In this document: in pieces, positions 26,432 to 35,768 of the stretch
How the letters are laid out: every line of letters starts with the position of its first letter
Numbering within the stretch: the stretch's first letter is position 1
NCBI GenBank assembly: GCA_011390755.1
Contig: JAABRU010000028.1
Coordinates: forward strand, 1 to 51,968
Length of the DNA: 51,968 bases
Direction of reading: 5' to 3'
DNA from: Desulfobacteraceae bacterium
GTDB taxonomy: Bacteria > Desulfobacterota > Desulfobacteria > Desulfobacterales > Desulfococcaceae
Notes under the pieces: model-generated
Told to the model about the DNA's origin: nothing
The model's input: only the letters and a program-made list of their open reading frames with translations
The model's database searches: none
Translations under genes and position numbers: made by a program

Positions 26432-26896
26432 ATGAAAAACAGAAAACAAAACAGTTTTTATCTTATGGGAATTCTGCTGCTGCTCCTTTTGTTCGTGAAC
26501 GGATGTTCCGGTCTGCGGGGTTCCGACAGCGGAGTGCAGGGCACAAAGCCCGGCGGTCCCGGCTCCCTGTATTACGGATTCAGTGATGTGCTGATTCCGG
26601 GGGAACTTACGGAAAACACAAAAGCCTCTTATATTATCCAGTCCCACGGCTTTTCCGCGGGTGTGCTTTCCTTTAAAGGCCGTGTGGACAGAGGTTCGCT
26701 CATTGCCTTTTTCCGGGAAAACATGGCAAAGGACAACTGGAAACCCATTGCCTCTTTCACCTCTTCCCGCTCCATTCTCCTTTTTCAGAAAGACAGCCGC
26801 TGGTGTGTTATCAATATTACGGACGGTGATTTTTCCATTAATGTGGAAGTGGGAGTGGTTCCCACCAGTGAATCCCCGGACGACCTGATGAAATAA
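26432..26896 (+). CDS. Predicted lipoprotein of unknown function
   Basis: 154 residues with a lipoprotein signal: positive start (KNRKQN), hydrophobic core and lipobox FVNGC with the acylated Cys at about residue 26. The mature part has strands YIIQSHGFSAGVLSFKGRVD and LIAFFRENMAKDNWKPI, then FQKDSRWCVINI. I recognise the style of small Desulfobacterota lipoproteins but no named function. AAAGGAATC precedes the ATG at 26432. Its stop overlaps the start of coaBC (TAATG), so the two are co-transcribed. Confidence 0.8.
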   Translation: MKNRKQNSFYLMGILLLLLLFVNGCSGLRGSDSGVQGTKPGGPGSLYYGFSDVLIPGELTENTKASYIIQSHGFSAGVLSFKGRVDRGSLIAFFRENMAKDNWKPIASFTSSRSILLFQKDSRWCVINITDGDFSINVEVGVVPTSESPDDLMK

Positions 26897-28119
26897 TGCC
26901 GGACAGAATAATGAAAAATGCCATCCATCAGAAAAATATCGTACTGGGCGTATGCGGCGGCATTGCCGCATACAAAAGCGTGGAACTGCTGCGGCTGATG
27001 ACGAAGAAAGGGGCCGGTGTCCGGGTGATGATGACCCCCCATGCCTGCGAATTTGTCGGCCCAATGACCTTTGCGGCCCTGTCCGGAAAACCGGTATGTA
27101 CCGATCTTTTTGACAGTCGGAATACAGACGCATCCATCCGCCATATTGAATGGGCGCAGGATGCCCATGCTGTGGTCATTGCCCCGGCCACAGCCAATCT
27201 GCTGGGCAAATATGCCAACGGAACAGCTGATGACGCGCTGAGCACCTTTCTGCTGGCCGTCACCTGCCCGGTCATCCTCTGCCCTTCCATGAACAGCAAT
27301 ATGTATCTGAGTCCGCCGGTGCAGCGGAATCTGGAAACACTCCGCAGAGACGGACATACCGTGCTGGAACCCGGAGCCGGGGAACTGGCCTGCGGCACAA
27401 GCGGACCGGGACGGCTTCCGGAACCGGAGCAGATACTGGACCGGCTCATGGCCTGCCTGAGTCCCAAAGATCTGACAGGGAAACGGGTGCTGGTAACAGC
27501 CGGGCCTACGCAGGAACCCATTGACCCGGTGCGCTTTATCAGCAATCCCTCTTCGGGTAAGATGGGATATGCCATTGCCCGTGCCGCGGAGTACCGGGGA
27601 GCGGAGGTCGTTCTCGTTTCCGGCCCTTCAGCCCTGCCGGATCCCCTGAATGTGAAAACAGTCAGAATCCGGACGGCAAAGGAAATGGCCGAAGCCGTGT
27701 TTGCCCATCTGGATGAGACGGATATTGTCATCAAAAGTGCTGCGGTTTCCGATTACCGCCCCAAAGAGGTGGCCGAACACAAGATCAAAAAAGGGGAAGC
27801 CGAAACGCATATGATACTGGAACAGAACGAAGATATTCTCAAAAGTATCGGCCAGCGGAAAAAGCATCAGTTCCTGGTGGGATTCGCGGCGGAAACCCAA
27901 AGCCTGCGGGACAATGCCTCCGCAAAACTGGAGAAGAAGAATCTGGATATGATTGTCGGAAATATTGTGATTCAGCCGGGTTCCGGCTTCGGAAGCGATA
28001 CCAACCGCGTAACCCTTTTTTACCGGGGAGGTACGCAGGAGGCACTGGAACAGATGGATAAAGATACGGTGGCCCATATCATTCTGGATCGTGTAATGGA
28101 ACGGATCCCCCCGAAATGA
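26896..28119 (+). CDS. coaBC: Phosphopantothenoylcysteine synthetase/decarboxylase
   Basis: 407 residues, bifunctional for coenzyme A synthesis. The N-terminal flavoprotein decarboxylase (about 1-195) has [11 protein letters not shown], catalytic His in [16 protein letters not shown] and the Cys in [13 protein letters not shown]. The C-terminal ligase (about 195-405) shows [34 protein letters not shown] and FAAET. The start overlaps the lipoprotein stop; an ATG at 26911 is an alternative. The stop overlaps the next gene (ATGA). Confidence 0.95.
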   Translation: MPDRIMKNAIHQKNIVLGVCGGIAAYKSVELLRLMTKKGAGVRVMMTPHACEFVGPMTFAALSGKPVCTDLFDSRNTDASIRHIEWAQDAHAVVIAPATANLLGKYANGTADDALSTFLLAVTCPVILCPSMNSNMYLSPPVQRNLETLRRDGHTVLEPGAGELACGTSGPGRLPEPEQILDRLMACLSPKDLTGKRVLVTAGPTQEPIDPVRFISNPSSGKMGYAIARAAEYRGAEVVLVSGPSALPDPLNVKTVRIRTAKEMAEAVFAHLDETDIVIKSAAVSDYRPKEVAEHKIKKGEAETHMILEQNEDILKSIGQRKKHQFLVGFAAETQSLRDNASAKLEKKNLDMIVGNIVIQPGSGFGSDTNRVTLFYRGGTQEALEQMDKDTVAHIILDRVMERIPPK

Positions 28120-28871
28120 GAGAAAAAGGACTGACAGATATTTCCCCGGCAGAATTTTCAGCAGAAATCCCCAAAATTCCGGCCCCTGTTTTTGCCTCCC
28201 TGACGGCTGATCTCCGGAATGCCTTTCAGTTTATGGCAGAATGCGGAGTCAGGGGATTTGACTGTTCTCCGGAAAGTCTGAAAATCCTGAAAAATTTTTC
28301 GGAAAAAGCCGCCGGAGCGGAAACCCTGAGCGATATCCGAAAAGATTTGGGAGACTGCCGCCGCTGCAAACTCAGCAAAAGCAGAACGCAGATTGTTTTC
28401 GGTGCGGGCAATTCCCATGCCCGTCTGCTTTTTGCAGGGGAAGGGCCGGGATATGAGGAAGACCGGACGGGGCAGCCTTTTGTGGGCAATGCCGGACAGC
28501 TGCTCAACCGCATCATTGCCGCCATTAAAATGAAAAGAGAAGATGTCTATATCTGCAATGCGGTCAAATGCAGACCGCCCCGGAACCGGAATCCGGAAGC
28601 GGATGAAATTGCCGCATGTCTTCCCTTTCTGGAACGGCAGATTGCCGCGGTCCGACCGGAATTCATCTGCACCCTCGGCAAAATTGCCAGCCAGGCATTA
28701 CTTCGTACCAGCCTGCCGATGTCTTCCCTTCGGGGCCGTTTTCACCCCTACAAAGGTATCAGGGTGATTCCCACCTACCATCCGGCCTTTCTGCTGCGCT
28801 ATCCGGATAAAAAACGGGAAACATGGGAAGATATGAAGATGCTGATGAAAGAAATGGGGACGGATTTATAA
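28116..28871 (+). CDS. Family 4 uracil-DNA glycosylase
   Basis: 251 residues. It removes uracil from DNA. The four [4Fe-4S] cysteines fit family 4: CRRC, then VKC and, 15 residues later, AAC. Other motifs are GEGPGYEEDRTGQPFVGNAGQLL (active-site loop) and the late THPA-like TYHPAFLLR. The first 80 residues are a low-complexity extension before the catalytic core. It overlaps the end of coaBC by 4 bases. Confidence 0.92.
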   Translation: MREKGLTDISPAEFSAEIPKIPAPVFASLTADLRNAFQFMAECGVRGFDCSPESLKILKNFSEKAAGAETLSDIRKDLGDCRRCKLSKSRTQIVFGAGNSHARLLFAGEGPGYEEDRTGQPFVGNAGQLLNRIIAAIKMKREDVYICNAVKCRPPRNRNPEADEIAACLPFLERQIAAVRPEFICTLGKIASQALLRTSLPMSSLRGRFHPYKGIRVIPTYHPAFLLRYPDKKRETWEDMKMLMKEMGTDL

Positions 28872-28884
28872 AAAAGGAGCCTTT

Positions 28885-30645
28885 ATGAGCAGTGATATCA
28901 GCCCGGATGAAATTTTGGAAATTGACCGCAGAGTGGACGATCTCATAGATATGCATTATCGGGAAAATCTGGCGGATGTAATGCGGGACTGTCTGAATAT
29001 TCTCAAAGACCGTTTCGGCATCCGCGCTGCTTTTCTGCAGTACCGGGCCGCGCGCACATTTGAAGAAAAAGAGGCAGAGCACCCCCTTGTGCTTTCCGAG
29101 GCCGCCGGAAGGGAGGTGCGCACTTCCATAGAAAATGCAATTCTCAGTTACCGGAACAGATTTCCCGATCTGCCTGAAAAACCGCCCATGCCCTTATCCC
29201 TGGAATCCCCGGAAGGATTTCATATTCTGGCACTGCCCATGTTTCCGGGAAAATGTGAGCAATGCGTGGGCATTATCGGACTGCTCTGCACGGAAAAACC
29301 GGATGAGGATCATCTGCGTCTGCTGAAACAGATAGCTTCCCGTGCGGATACCTATGTGGAATCCAAAATTTCTTCCCATGAACGGCATCTGGTCCTGAAC
29401 CGGACCAGTATGATTTTGCAAAGAGAAGGCATTCACGGCATCGGAAACGCTTTGATCCTCCTCAGCCGTCTGACCGGAATGCAGAAAGCCGCGGTTGTTT
29501 ATCTGGAAGACACACCGGATCCCGCTGTTCCCGCCAGTATGCGGAGAGTGGGGCTGATCTATGTGGAAAAAGGGCAGGTGGTCCGGCGTAAGGATATTCT
29601 CAGCAAACTCAACAACCGTTTGGGCGGCCCCATGATTGAATATAACATGGAGCGGGTGGATGATTCCAAATACGGTATGCGCATTATCGGAATTCTGGAA
29701 AGATGCCCGGAAAACGGGGAAGAAAAAATTCTGGATTTCCACTGCATGAACCTGGTGAACCGCTATGAAGAATACCAGTATAATGTCGGCAAACTATTTC
29801 TCATGGGAGAAAAAAAACTGGATTATACCGACATAAACGTAATGGAATCCGTGGCTCTGCAGATTGATACCCAGATTACCCATTATCATGAACAGAAAAA
29901 AGCCCTCAGCCGTTCCCTTCATCCGAATCAGGTTGATTTTTTTCTGAAATATCCGAAAATTGCCCGCTGGTTTTTTGAAAATCCCAGAGAAGAACTGATA
30001 GCCATGGTGTTTACCGACATCTGCGGATACACCACCATTACCCGGAAACTGGGGGATCCCCGCAAAACCATTGAAGGGGCCAAAAAGTGGATATTAAAAG
30101 AAAAGGAACTGACCCTCAAACACGGCGGTTTTTTTGATAAAGAAATCGGGGACTGTGCAGTCAGCCTTTTCGGCCCTCCCTTCGGAGCCATTACTCTGGA
30201 AATCCTCAGCCGGGTCAAAAGTGTGGGGGAAATTGAGGACCTCATCAATACCAACAAATGGGAACCCCATATCTATGCCTACCATGCGGTTATGTATGCA
30301 CTGGAAAGCATGGAGGCCATCCGGGAATTCCATATGGGCGGGTTTGAAATGAACCTGACCATCGGCATTGAGGTGGGCAGAGTTGCCATCGGCGATCTGA
30401 CCGGTGACATCGGCAAACTGACGGCTATGGGAGACAGCATGAATCTCGCTGCCCGTCTGCAGGGACTGGCAAAAGAAGGGCAGATTCTCATCGGCCCCCA
30501 ATGCGCGCAACTGCTGGAAACCTACCGCAAAGAGGCCTATCTGAAAGAACTTCCCTTTGTTATCCGGGAAGGGGGGCAGGCCGGATTAAAAGGATATGAT
30601 GAACCGGTGCCCTATTATCTTGTGGAAGGCGGGAAAGAAGGCTGA
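28885..30645 (+). CDS. GAF-containing class III adenylate/guanylate cyclase
   Basis: 586 residues, no membrane segment seen. Two GAF-like sensory segments occupy about 10-160 and 170-345. The class III cyclase domain starts near residue 370 with metal-binding Asp in VFTDICGYTTI, a second Asp in KEIGDCAVSLFGPP, and GDLTGDIGKLTAMGDSMNLAARLQ. A large insertion lies between the two metal motifs. AAAAAAGGAGCCTTT precedes the ATG. It probably makes cyclic AMP in response to an unknown ligand. It is 13 bp after the glycosylase gene, so co-transcribed. Confidence 0.87.
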   Translation: MSSDISPDEILEIDRRVDDLIDMHYRENLADVMRDCLNILKDRFGIRAAFLQYRAARTFEEKEAEHPLVLSEAAGREVRTSIENAILSYRNRFPDLPEKPPMPLSLESPEGFHILALPMFPGKCEQCVGIIGLLCTEKPDEDHLRLLKQIASRADTYVESKISSHERHLVLNRTSMILQREGIHGIGNALILLSRLTGMQKAAVVYLEDTPDPAVPASMRRVGLIYVEKGQVVRRKDILSKLNNRLGGPMIEYNMERVDDSKYGMRIIGILERCPENGEEKILDFHCMNLVNRYEEYQYNVGKLFLMGEKKLDYTDINVMESVALQIDTQITHYHEQKKALSRSLHPNQVDFFLKYPKIARWFFENPREELIAMVFTDICGYTTITRKLGDPRKTIEGAKKWILKEKELTLKHGGFFDKEIGDCAVSLFGPPFGAITLEILSRVKSVGEIEDLINTNKWEPHIYAYHAVMYALESMEAIREFHMGGFEMNLTIGIEVGRVAIGDLTGDIGKLTAMGDSMNLAARLQGLAKEGQILIGPQCAQLLETYRKEAYLKELPFVIREGGQAGLKGYDEPVPYYLVEGGKEG

Positions 30646-30648
30646 TTC

Positions 30649-30752
30649 AGAACCTGTCCGAAAACCTCCGAAACAGATTTTCAACCCCGGTGGAATAAGG
30701 GTTTAAACACCCGAAAACAGTTTTTCGGACAGACTCTTTCGGACAGACTCTT
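30649..30752. repeat. Family G palindromic element (copy 3)
   Basis: CAGAACCTGTCCGAAAACCT at the left and TTTTTCGGACAGACTCTT at the right. The last unit TTTCGGACAGACTCTT is duplicated. It sits between the convergent cyclase and protease genes and is likely their shared terminator; the TAA stop of the protease lies at its edge. Confidence 0.7.
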
Positions 30753-32148
30753 AATGACCCGGAGAACCTGTCTGCAAAAATTTGTATACATCTTCTTTAC
30801 CCGCTTCCGGGTGTTTTGATAAATAATCTGCAATGCGGTTTGCCACATATGCCGCGGCTATGGATGTGCCCGCGTATGCACCGGCCTCCCCTTTATATCC
30901 CACCGGCAAAGAGGCAAAACCGGGAGCCATAACCGTGACAGAACTGCCGTAATTTGATTTTTCCCATTTTTCCCCGTCCGGGCCCAGCGCGCCCACCCCG
31001 ATCACCGAAGGATAGGCCGCGGGCCATACTTCTTTCCCTGTCGGCTCATTGCCCGCTGCCGCCACCAGAATCAGACCCTTTGCATCGGCCTCTTTGAGGG
31101 ACTGTTCCAGAAAACCGCTTTGGGTATCGGACCCCCAGCTCATGCTCAGCACCCTTGCCCCGTTTTCCAAAGCAAAATCAATGCTGCGTATCATGCTGTA
31201 ACTTGTGGTCATACCCTTATCATCAAAGCTGCGGATGGGGATAATGGGCAGTGCGGAAGTATCTGAGACACCGTAGGGCCGCACCGCGCCCGAAGCAATG
31301 AGGGCCATCTGGGTTCCGTGTCCCAGACTGTCGCCCAGACTGTTTTCCGGATGCACCGCATCCAAAGCGGCCGCCACATATTCCTCCATTCCCGCACCTG
31401 GCTGCAGGCCGGAATCCAGTACCGCAATTCGCACATTTCCCTGCGGAGGGACAGGATTGACATATCCTGCTTCCGGAACATCCGGGCTGATATTCCGGTA
31501 GGGCAGCTGAACAGGATATGCATAATTGGGTTCGGCCCCCGCAATATTTCTGTTTCCGGCAATTTCTTTTGCCAATGCGGGAATATTGCTGTTTTCCGGA
31601 AGACGTACCCGGTATATTCCCGTCCGGGTATCATAAGCCAGCACTTCTCCGCCGATACTTTTCAGGAACTGGTCAAAATTTTTTGGCGATAAGCCCGGTG
31701 CCGGACGCAGCAGGATTTCATCCCGTATCATCAGGGAACCGTCTTTGGGATTTTTTATCACATCAAAATTGCCCGTGAAGGGCAGGGGACGCATCCGGGA
31801 TTTTTTTCCGCTTTCAAATATCTGTATGCCGGTCAGGCGGATTTCCGAAGTCCCCGGAAAGGATTCCCATATCAGCACATGATCCAGTTCCTGCAGCAGG
31901 GAGCGCAGCCCTTTCTGCATATCCCGCTTTTCAAAAGAAACAGAGATCAGGGGATTGAGTTCGGGATCAATCTGCACCCGGATTCCCTTTTCCGCAAAAC
32001 CGCGCAGAATGGTCTGCAGGGGAACCGCCTGCGCATGAAGCCGCAGATCATCGCCGGAGATTTGCATTTCCAGTGTTCCGGCAGACAGGCAGGGGGCGAC
32101 GGTAAGCAGGGAAAAAAAGAAAATATATATTGCTGTTTTTCGTAACAT
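30751..32148 (-). CDS. Secreted subtilase with STN and prodomain
   Basis: 465 residues from the ATG at 32148. A signal peptide covers about 1-22. Residues about 35-95 (VPLQTILRGFAEKGIRVQI) look like an STN domain, as in secretins and TonB receptors, an unusual partner for a protease. A fervidolysin-like prodomain follows (about 140-215). The S8 peptidase domain holds Asp245 (AVLDSG), His277 (GHGTQMA), oxyanion Asn367 (AAAGNEP) and Ser429 (GTSIAAAY). The frame remains open upstream through five 12-bp repeats, which would encode an IDTR array; the signal peptide argues for 32148. AAGGAT from the last repeat unit lies seven bases before the start. Confidence 0.88.
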   Translation of the reverse strand: MLRKTAIYIFFFSLLTVAPCLSAGTLEMQISGDDLRLHAQAVPLQTILRGFAEKGIRVQIDPELNPLISVSFEKRDMQKGLRSLLQELDHVLIWESFPGTSEIRLTGIQIFESGKKSRMRPLPFTGNFDVIKNPKDGSLMIRDEILLRPAPGLSPKNFDQFLKSIGGEVLAYDTRTGIYRVRLPENSNIPALAKEIAGNRNIAGAEPNYAYPVQLPYRNISPDVPEAGYVNPVPPQGNVRIAVLDSGLQPGAGMEEYVAAALDAVHPENSLGDSLGHGTQMALIASGAVRPYGVSDTSALPIIPIRSFDDKGMTTSYSMIRSIDFALENGARVLSMSWGSDTQSGFLEQSLKEADAKGLILVAAAGNEPTGKEVWPAAYPSVIGVGALGPDGEKWEKSNYGSSVTVMAPGFASLPVGYKGEAGAYAGTSIAAAYVANRIADYLSKHPEAGKEDVYKFLQTGSPGH

Positions 32149-32150
32149 AA

Positions 32151-32210
32151 TATCTATCCTTGTATCTATCCTTGTATCTATCCTTGTATCTATCCTTGTA
32201 TCTATCCTTG
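32151..32210 (-). repeat. Five perfect 12-bp tandem repeats carrying SD-like sequence
   Basis: The unit TATCTATCCTTG (plus strand) repeats five times. On the minus strand it reads CAAGGATAGATA, so each copy has an AAGGAT Shine-Dalgarno-like core and the last copy is correctly spaced for the protease ATG at 32148. Copy number could change by slippage without shifting a reading frame. Confidence 0.95.
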
Positions 32211-32240
32211 CCGGTCTGAAGGAACCGTATGAAACAGACA

Positions 32241-32379
32241 TAAGGTGATTTTCGAATATGAATGTACCGTCTCTGAAGGAGTCACAGACGGAAAGTCTGT
32301 GACCGGACTGTCATTTGCCGGACTGCCGGACTTTCCGTCCGGCACTCCTCCGGTATCACCTTTTCCGGAAATCACCTAA
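32241..32379. repeat. Family A palindromic element (copy 3)
   Basis: TAAGGTGATTTTCGAATATG to GGAAATCACCTAA with the internal CGGAAAGTCTGTGACC and CCGGACTTTCCGTCCGG arms. It lies upstream of the protease and just after the stop codon of the cyclase on the minus strand. Confidence 0.85.
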
Positions 32380-32398
32380 AAGCCTGACGGCCCGGAAT

Positions 32399-34255
32399 TC
32401 AGACGGTTCCGGCTTCGCTGTCATCCAATGCGCTTTCATCCAGAAAATACATCCGCATCATTCCTTTGCCTTTCACATGCACGGCTTCTCTTTCCACAAA
32501 GGGATAACGGTTTTTGAGAATATAATAAGTGCTTTCAGATACATTGATTTTCATGGGTTCGGAGTTGGATTCCATGCGGGAGGCCGTATTGATGGTATCC
32601 CCGAAAACATCGTATATATATTTTTTTATCCCCACCACCCCGCCGACAACCCTTCCGCTGTGAATACCGATACGGATTTCCCACTGCATTTCGGAATCTG
32701 CATTGATTTTGCGCATATAACGGATAATTTCTATGGCGGCACTGATGATATTTTCAGCATGACGGGGATCTTTTTCCGGCATCCCGCAGACACAAAGATA
32801 GGCATCCCCGATGGTTTTTACCCTCTCACAGTAATATTTTTCAATAATATTGTCAAACTCCGTAAATATCTCATTCAGTTTCTGTATCAGCATTTTCGGG
32901 TCAAGATCGCTGGAAAGTTTGGTGAAGCCCACAATATCCGAAAAATACACCGTGACATTTTCAAAAGATTCCGGTTCCGCCTTTCCTTTTTCTTTCAGCT
33001 CATTTGCGACGCGCATGGGCAGAATATTGAGCAGCAGTCTGTCGGATTTTGCCTTTTCCTCCATAATCAGACGGTGTGCGTTTTCCAGTTCGGAATGGGC
33101 CTTTTTTTTAAAAAGATAGCGGTTATACAAAACCATCGCCAGCAGCAGCACAAATGTGAAACCGACCAGAAAGGAATTGCGAAGCAGTTTCTGCCGATCC
33201 ACTTCCAGGCGACTGATCTCATTATTTTTCTTTAAAATTTCTATTTCCTTCTGTTTATTTTCTGTTTCATATTTTGTCTGAATTTCTGCAATTCTGGACT
33301 GGCTTTCAGCGGTAAAAATACGGTTTTTCATGTCCGCCGACAGTTTATAATAGTCCAGAGCCTTTTGAAAATCCTCCTGTGCAATATAAAGATCGGAAAA
33401 ATAGGAATAGTTTTCCCGGATCAGTTCTTTGGCCCCGATTTCCTGTGCAATTTTCAGCCCTCTTTCCAGATGCTCCAGTGCGACATCGTATTTTTGGGTC
33501 TCAATACCGAGCTTCCCAAGATTATTTTCAATATTGGCAACCTCGTATTTCTGTCCCATCTGATCAAATATCTGTAATGCATCCAGGAAATAGTCCATAG
33601 ATTCTTGATAATTCAGCACATCCATATATAATACACCGATATTGTTCAGTGATGCTGCAACACCCTGGGTATCCTGAATATCCTGCCGAATCTCCAGGCC
33701 CCGGCGGTAATATTGCAGGGCATCATTATGCTGCTTGGATAAATGATGAATGATCCCGATATTATGAAAAGAATCCGCTATGCCTTTCCTGTATCCGGCC
33801 TCCTCCTGAATTTTCAGTGCTTTTTCATGGTATTCCAAAGATTTGTCATAATTATTCAGATAATCGTACACAATGCCCAGATGGTGCAGAGAATCGGCAA
33901 TACTTTGCCGGTCTCCGAGTTCTTTCCGTATATTCAAAGCAGTCAGCAGATATTCCAGGGCTTTGTCATAATTGCTCATATTTCTGTAAGCAATGCCGAT
34001 ATTCCGCAGTGCTGCGGCTTTTTCTTTTTTATCATCTTTTTTTTCAGCAAGCGATAATGCCTCTTTTCCGTACCGGATACTTTTTTCCGGTGCTGTTTCC
34101 AAAAAGAAATCTGCCAGTTCATTGATAATTTTTATTCTTTCCGTTTCCGTCGCCCGAAGCAGTTTTTTTTCAGGTGTTCCATGAAAATTTTTGTCTCCGG
34201 CCTGTATTATGCCGGGAAACAGTAAAAGAAAAAAAAATAAGAAAATCTGTTTCAT
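32399..34255 (-). CDS. TPR-transmembrane class III adenylate cyclase
   Basis: 618 residues. A signal/anchor (1-20) is followed by about seven TPR units (60-320) that should be periplasmic. A coiled-coil (about 325-365) then leads to a transmembrane segment (about 370-390) and a cytoplasmic cyclase. Metal Asp residues are in YFSDIVGFTKLS and KTIGDAYL. The purine-selecting positions are Lys (VKTIGD) and Asp (YDVFGD), which favours ATP as substrate, and NTASRME is the transition-state Asn/Arg region. No strong ribosome site is visible at the ATG. It is the second cyclase in this 6-kb stretch, with a different sensor. Confidence 0.88.
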   Translation of the reverse strand: MKQIFLFFFLLLFPGIIQAGDKNFHGTPEKKLLRATETERIKIINELADFFLETAPEKSIRYGKEALSLAEKKDDKKEKAAALRNIGIAYRNMSNYDKALEYLLTALNIRKELGDRQSIADSLHHLGIVYDYLNNYDKSLEYHEKALKIQEEAGYRKGIADSFHNIGIIHHLSKQHNDALQYYRRGLEIRQDIQDTQGVAASLNNIGVLYMDVLNYQESMDYFLDALQIFDQMGQKYEVANIENNLGKLGIETQKYDVALEHLERGLKIAQEIGAKELIRENYSYFSDLYIAQEDFQKALDYYKLSADMKNRIFTAESQSRIAEIQTKYETENKQKEIEILKKNNEISRLEVDRQKLLRNSFLVGFTFVLLLAMVLYNRYLFKKKAHSELENAHRLIMEEKAKSDRLLLNILPMRVANELKEKGKAEPESFENVTVYFSDIVGFTKLSSDLDPKMLIQKLNEIFTEFDNIIEKYYCERVKTIGDAYLCVCGMPEKDPRHAENIISAAIEIIRYMRKINADSEMQWEIRIGIHSGRVVGGVVGIKKYIYDVFGDTINTASRMESNSEPMKINVSESTYYILKNRYPFVEREAVHVKGKGMMRMYFLDESALDDSEAGTV

Positions 34256-34419
34256 AATTATTTTATCAAAAAAATCAAAATATTATTATAAATATCATCA
34301 CTGTCATTATCACTGTAATTGCGGCGAAGTATACAGTAAGTATGAAAATGTGTCAAAACAATCTTATGAAAGATGAAGCAACGGTTCGGACAGTCTTTTA
34401 TAACATTCTGTTTATATTT

Positions 34420-34520
34420 GATGAACCCCTGAAAAATCATATTTTCGGAAATCGCTGTTAATAAAATCAGCAGATTAATGTGTATCAAAACCTGATTTTC
34501 CGGCTTTTTACGAGATCATC
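34420..34520. repeat. Family D palindromic element (copy 2)
   Basis: 101 bp from GATGAACCCCTGAAAAATCA to CTTTTTACGAGATCATC, flanked by ATATTT (34414-34419) and ATATCT (34521-34526), a 5/6 match that looks like an aged 6-bp target duplication. Confidence 0.75.
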
Positions 34521-34552
34521 ATATCTATAGTTTCGCATTTTTTTATAAGCAC

Positions 34553-34653
34553 AGGACTTACGCAGTTGAATTTTAACTGTTTGAATTTATTATGTGCCTT
34601 AAAAATTGACAGTCAATAAAAACAGCAGATTATATTTCAACTGCGTAAGTCCT
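34553..34653. mobile_element. TTACGCAG MITE-like element (copy 2)
   Basis: About 101 bp with AGGACTTACGCAGTTGAA and TTTCAACTGCGTAAGTCCT ends; the interior (TTATTATGTGCC, TTGACAGTCAATAAAAACAG) matches the copy at 51674 in reverse. No coding capacity; no clear target duplication. Confidence 0.8.
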
Positions 34654-34674
34654 AAAGCATTTGATTTTATTTTA

Positions 34675-34774
34675 GCCACGAAAAACACAAAAAACACGGA
34701 CGGCTACCGGAAAATATTTATATCCTATTGTTTTTTTAGATATATTTTCGTATATTTTGTGTGTTTCGTGGTTT
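34675..34774. repeat. CACGAAA-type palindrome
   Basis: CCACGAAAAACACAAAAAAC at the left and GTGTGTTTCGTGGTTTCC at the right. It is the same family as the segment at 20752-20816 beside the conflict genes. Confidence 0.6.
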
Positions 34775-34975
34775 CCTGTAAAAAATTGCAAAAGTACAGA
34801 TCATATTTGAATTCTATATGTTACGGTGCAAGCTGGCAGATTGTTTATTTTCAGCATATTATCCGGCGTAAGCACACTGTTTTTCAAAAACTGCCCGAAG
34901 CACTGATAAATAAATATGACAGAAAAACAATAAACAGACTTGCATTTTCAGAATAATGACTTATTTTTGCCGTTC

Positions 34976-35005
34976 CCCCTGCCGGATAAAGGCAGGGGAT
35001 TTTTT
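34976..35005 (+). terminator. Strong terminator-like hairpin upstream of the SLOG gene
   Basis: CCCCTGCC and GGCAGGGG form a perfect 8-bp GC-rich stem around a 7-base loop, followed by ATTTTTT. It lies 57 bp before the SLOG-like gene on the same strand and there is no gene just upstream, so it may be an attenuator or the end of a small RNA. Confidence 0.75.
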
Positions 35006-35061
35006 GCTTTAGGAAGCAACATTTTTTCAACCCATCATAAAACACGGTAAAAGGAGAAATT

Positions 35062-35625
35062 ATGACAGATCTTTCCCGGATCACATTATACAGCGGCGGA
35101 CACAAAGGTGCGGAAAGCGAATTCGGAAAACACGCGGAATGCTGGGGCATTCAGGAAATCAATTTCAGTTTTGAAGGTCATGTTCCCGAAAGAACAAAAA
35201 ATCTGCATATACTGCCGCCGGAAGAACTGAAAAAGGGCGACATCAGTATGGAAATTGTTTCCAAAAGAATGGGGCGCAGCTATGCCAAAGCCGATAAAAT
35301 CCGAAAAGTCATCCAGTCTATTTTTCACATGGTCAACAAAGGTTTTCATATTTTTGCCATCGGATGGATTCAGCCGGATGATACGGTCAAAGGCGGAACC
35401 GGATGGGGCGTTGAGCTTGCCAGACTCTTTAACCGTCCGGTAAGCGTTTATGATCAGAATCGCAAGGGATGGTTTTCCTGGAAAAACAATGCCTGGACTG
35501 CCGATACACCGGTGATTGCCGATGACAGTTTTGTGGGAACCGGAACCCGGAATCTCACAGAAGAAGGCCGTGCGGCCATTCATGATCTTTTTATACGTTC
35601 TTTCGGCCCTGCGGATCAGAAATAA
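35062..35625 (+). CDS. SLOG-like Rossmann-fold protein
   Basis: 187 residues. The start ITLYSGGHKGAESEFGKHAECWG resembles the nucleotide-binding SG-x-KGA entry of SLOG (LOG/DprA-like) proteins. GGTGWGVELARLFNRPVSVYD and the end VGTGTRNLTEEGRAAIHDLF fit the same superfamily. SLOG proteins bind or process nucleotide-derived ligands and often occur in conflict systems; here no partner is evident. AAAGGAGAAATT precedes the ATG. No neighbours are coupled to it. Confidence 0.65.
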   Translation: MTDLSRITLYSGGHKGAESEFGKHAECWGIQEINFSFEGHVPERTKNLHILPPEELKKGDISMEIVSKRMGRSYAKADKIRKVIQSIFHMVNKGFHIFAIGWIQPDDTVKGGTGWGVELARLFNRPVSVYDQNRKGWFSWKNNAWTADTPVIADDSFVGTGTRNLTEEGRAAIHDLFIRSFGPADQK

Positions 35626-35637
35626 GGGATTTTCCGA

Positions 35638-35768
35638 TAAGGTGATTTCCGAAAAAGATAATACCGGAGGAGTGCCGAACTGAAAGTCCGGCAGATGACA
35701 CTCCGCTCACAGACTTTCCGTCTGTGACTCCTTCAGAGACGGTACATTCATATTCGGAAATCGCCTAA
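35638..35768. repeat. Family A palindromic element (copy 4)
   Basis: TAAGGTGATTTCCG at the left to CGGAAATCGCCTAA at the right, with nested GGAGTGCC and AGACTTTCCGTCTG arms, 13 bp after the SLOG-like gene. It is immediately joined to a family C element that begins after its terminal CTAA. Confidence 0.85.

Larger units (their letters stand above)
34256..35061. promoter_or_regulatory. 800-bp AT-rich intergenic region
   Basis: No supported gene. It should contain the promoter of the minus-strand cyclase (34260-34400) and of the SLOG-like gene (plus). A family D element (34420-34520), a TTACGCAG element (34553-34653), a CACGAAA palindrome (34675-34774) and a strong terminator-like hairpin (34976-35005) follow in order. 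Confidence 0.5.

Noticed and set aside
32151..32241. Upstream extension of the subtilase through the 12-bp repeats (IDTR array) as the true N-terminus
   Set aside because: It would bury the clear signal peptide that begins at 32148, and the last repeat gives a properly spaced ribosome site for that start.
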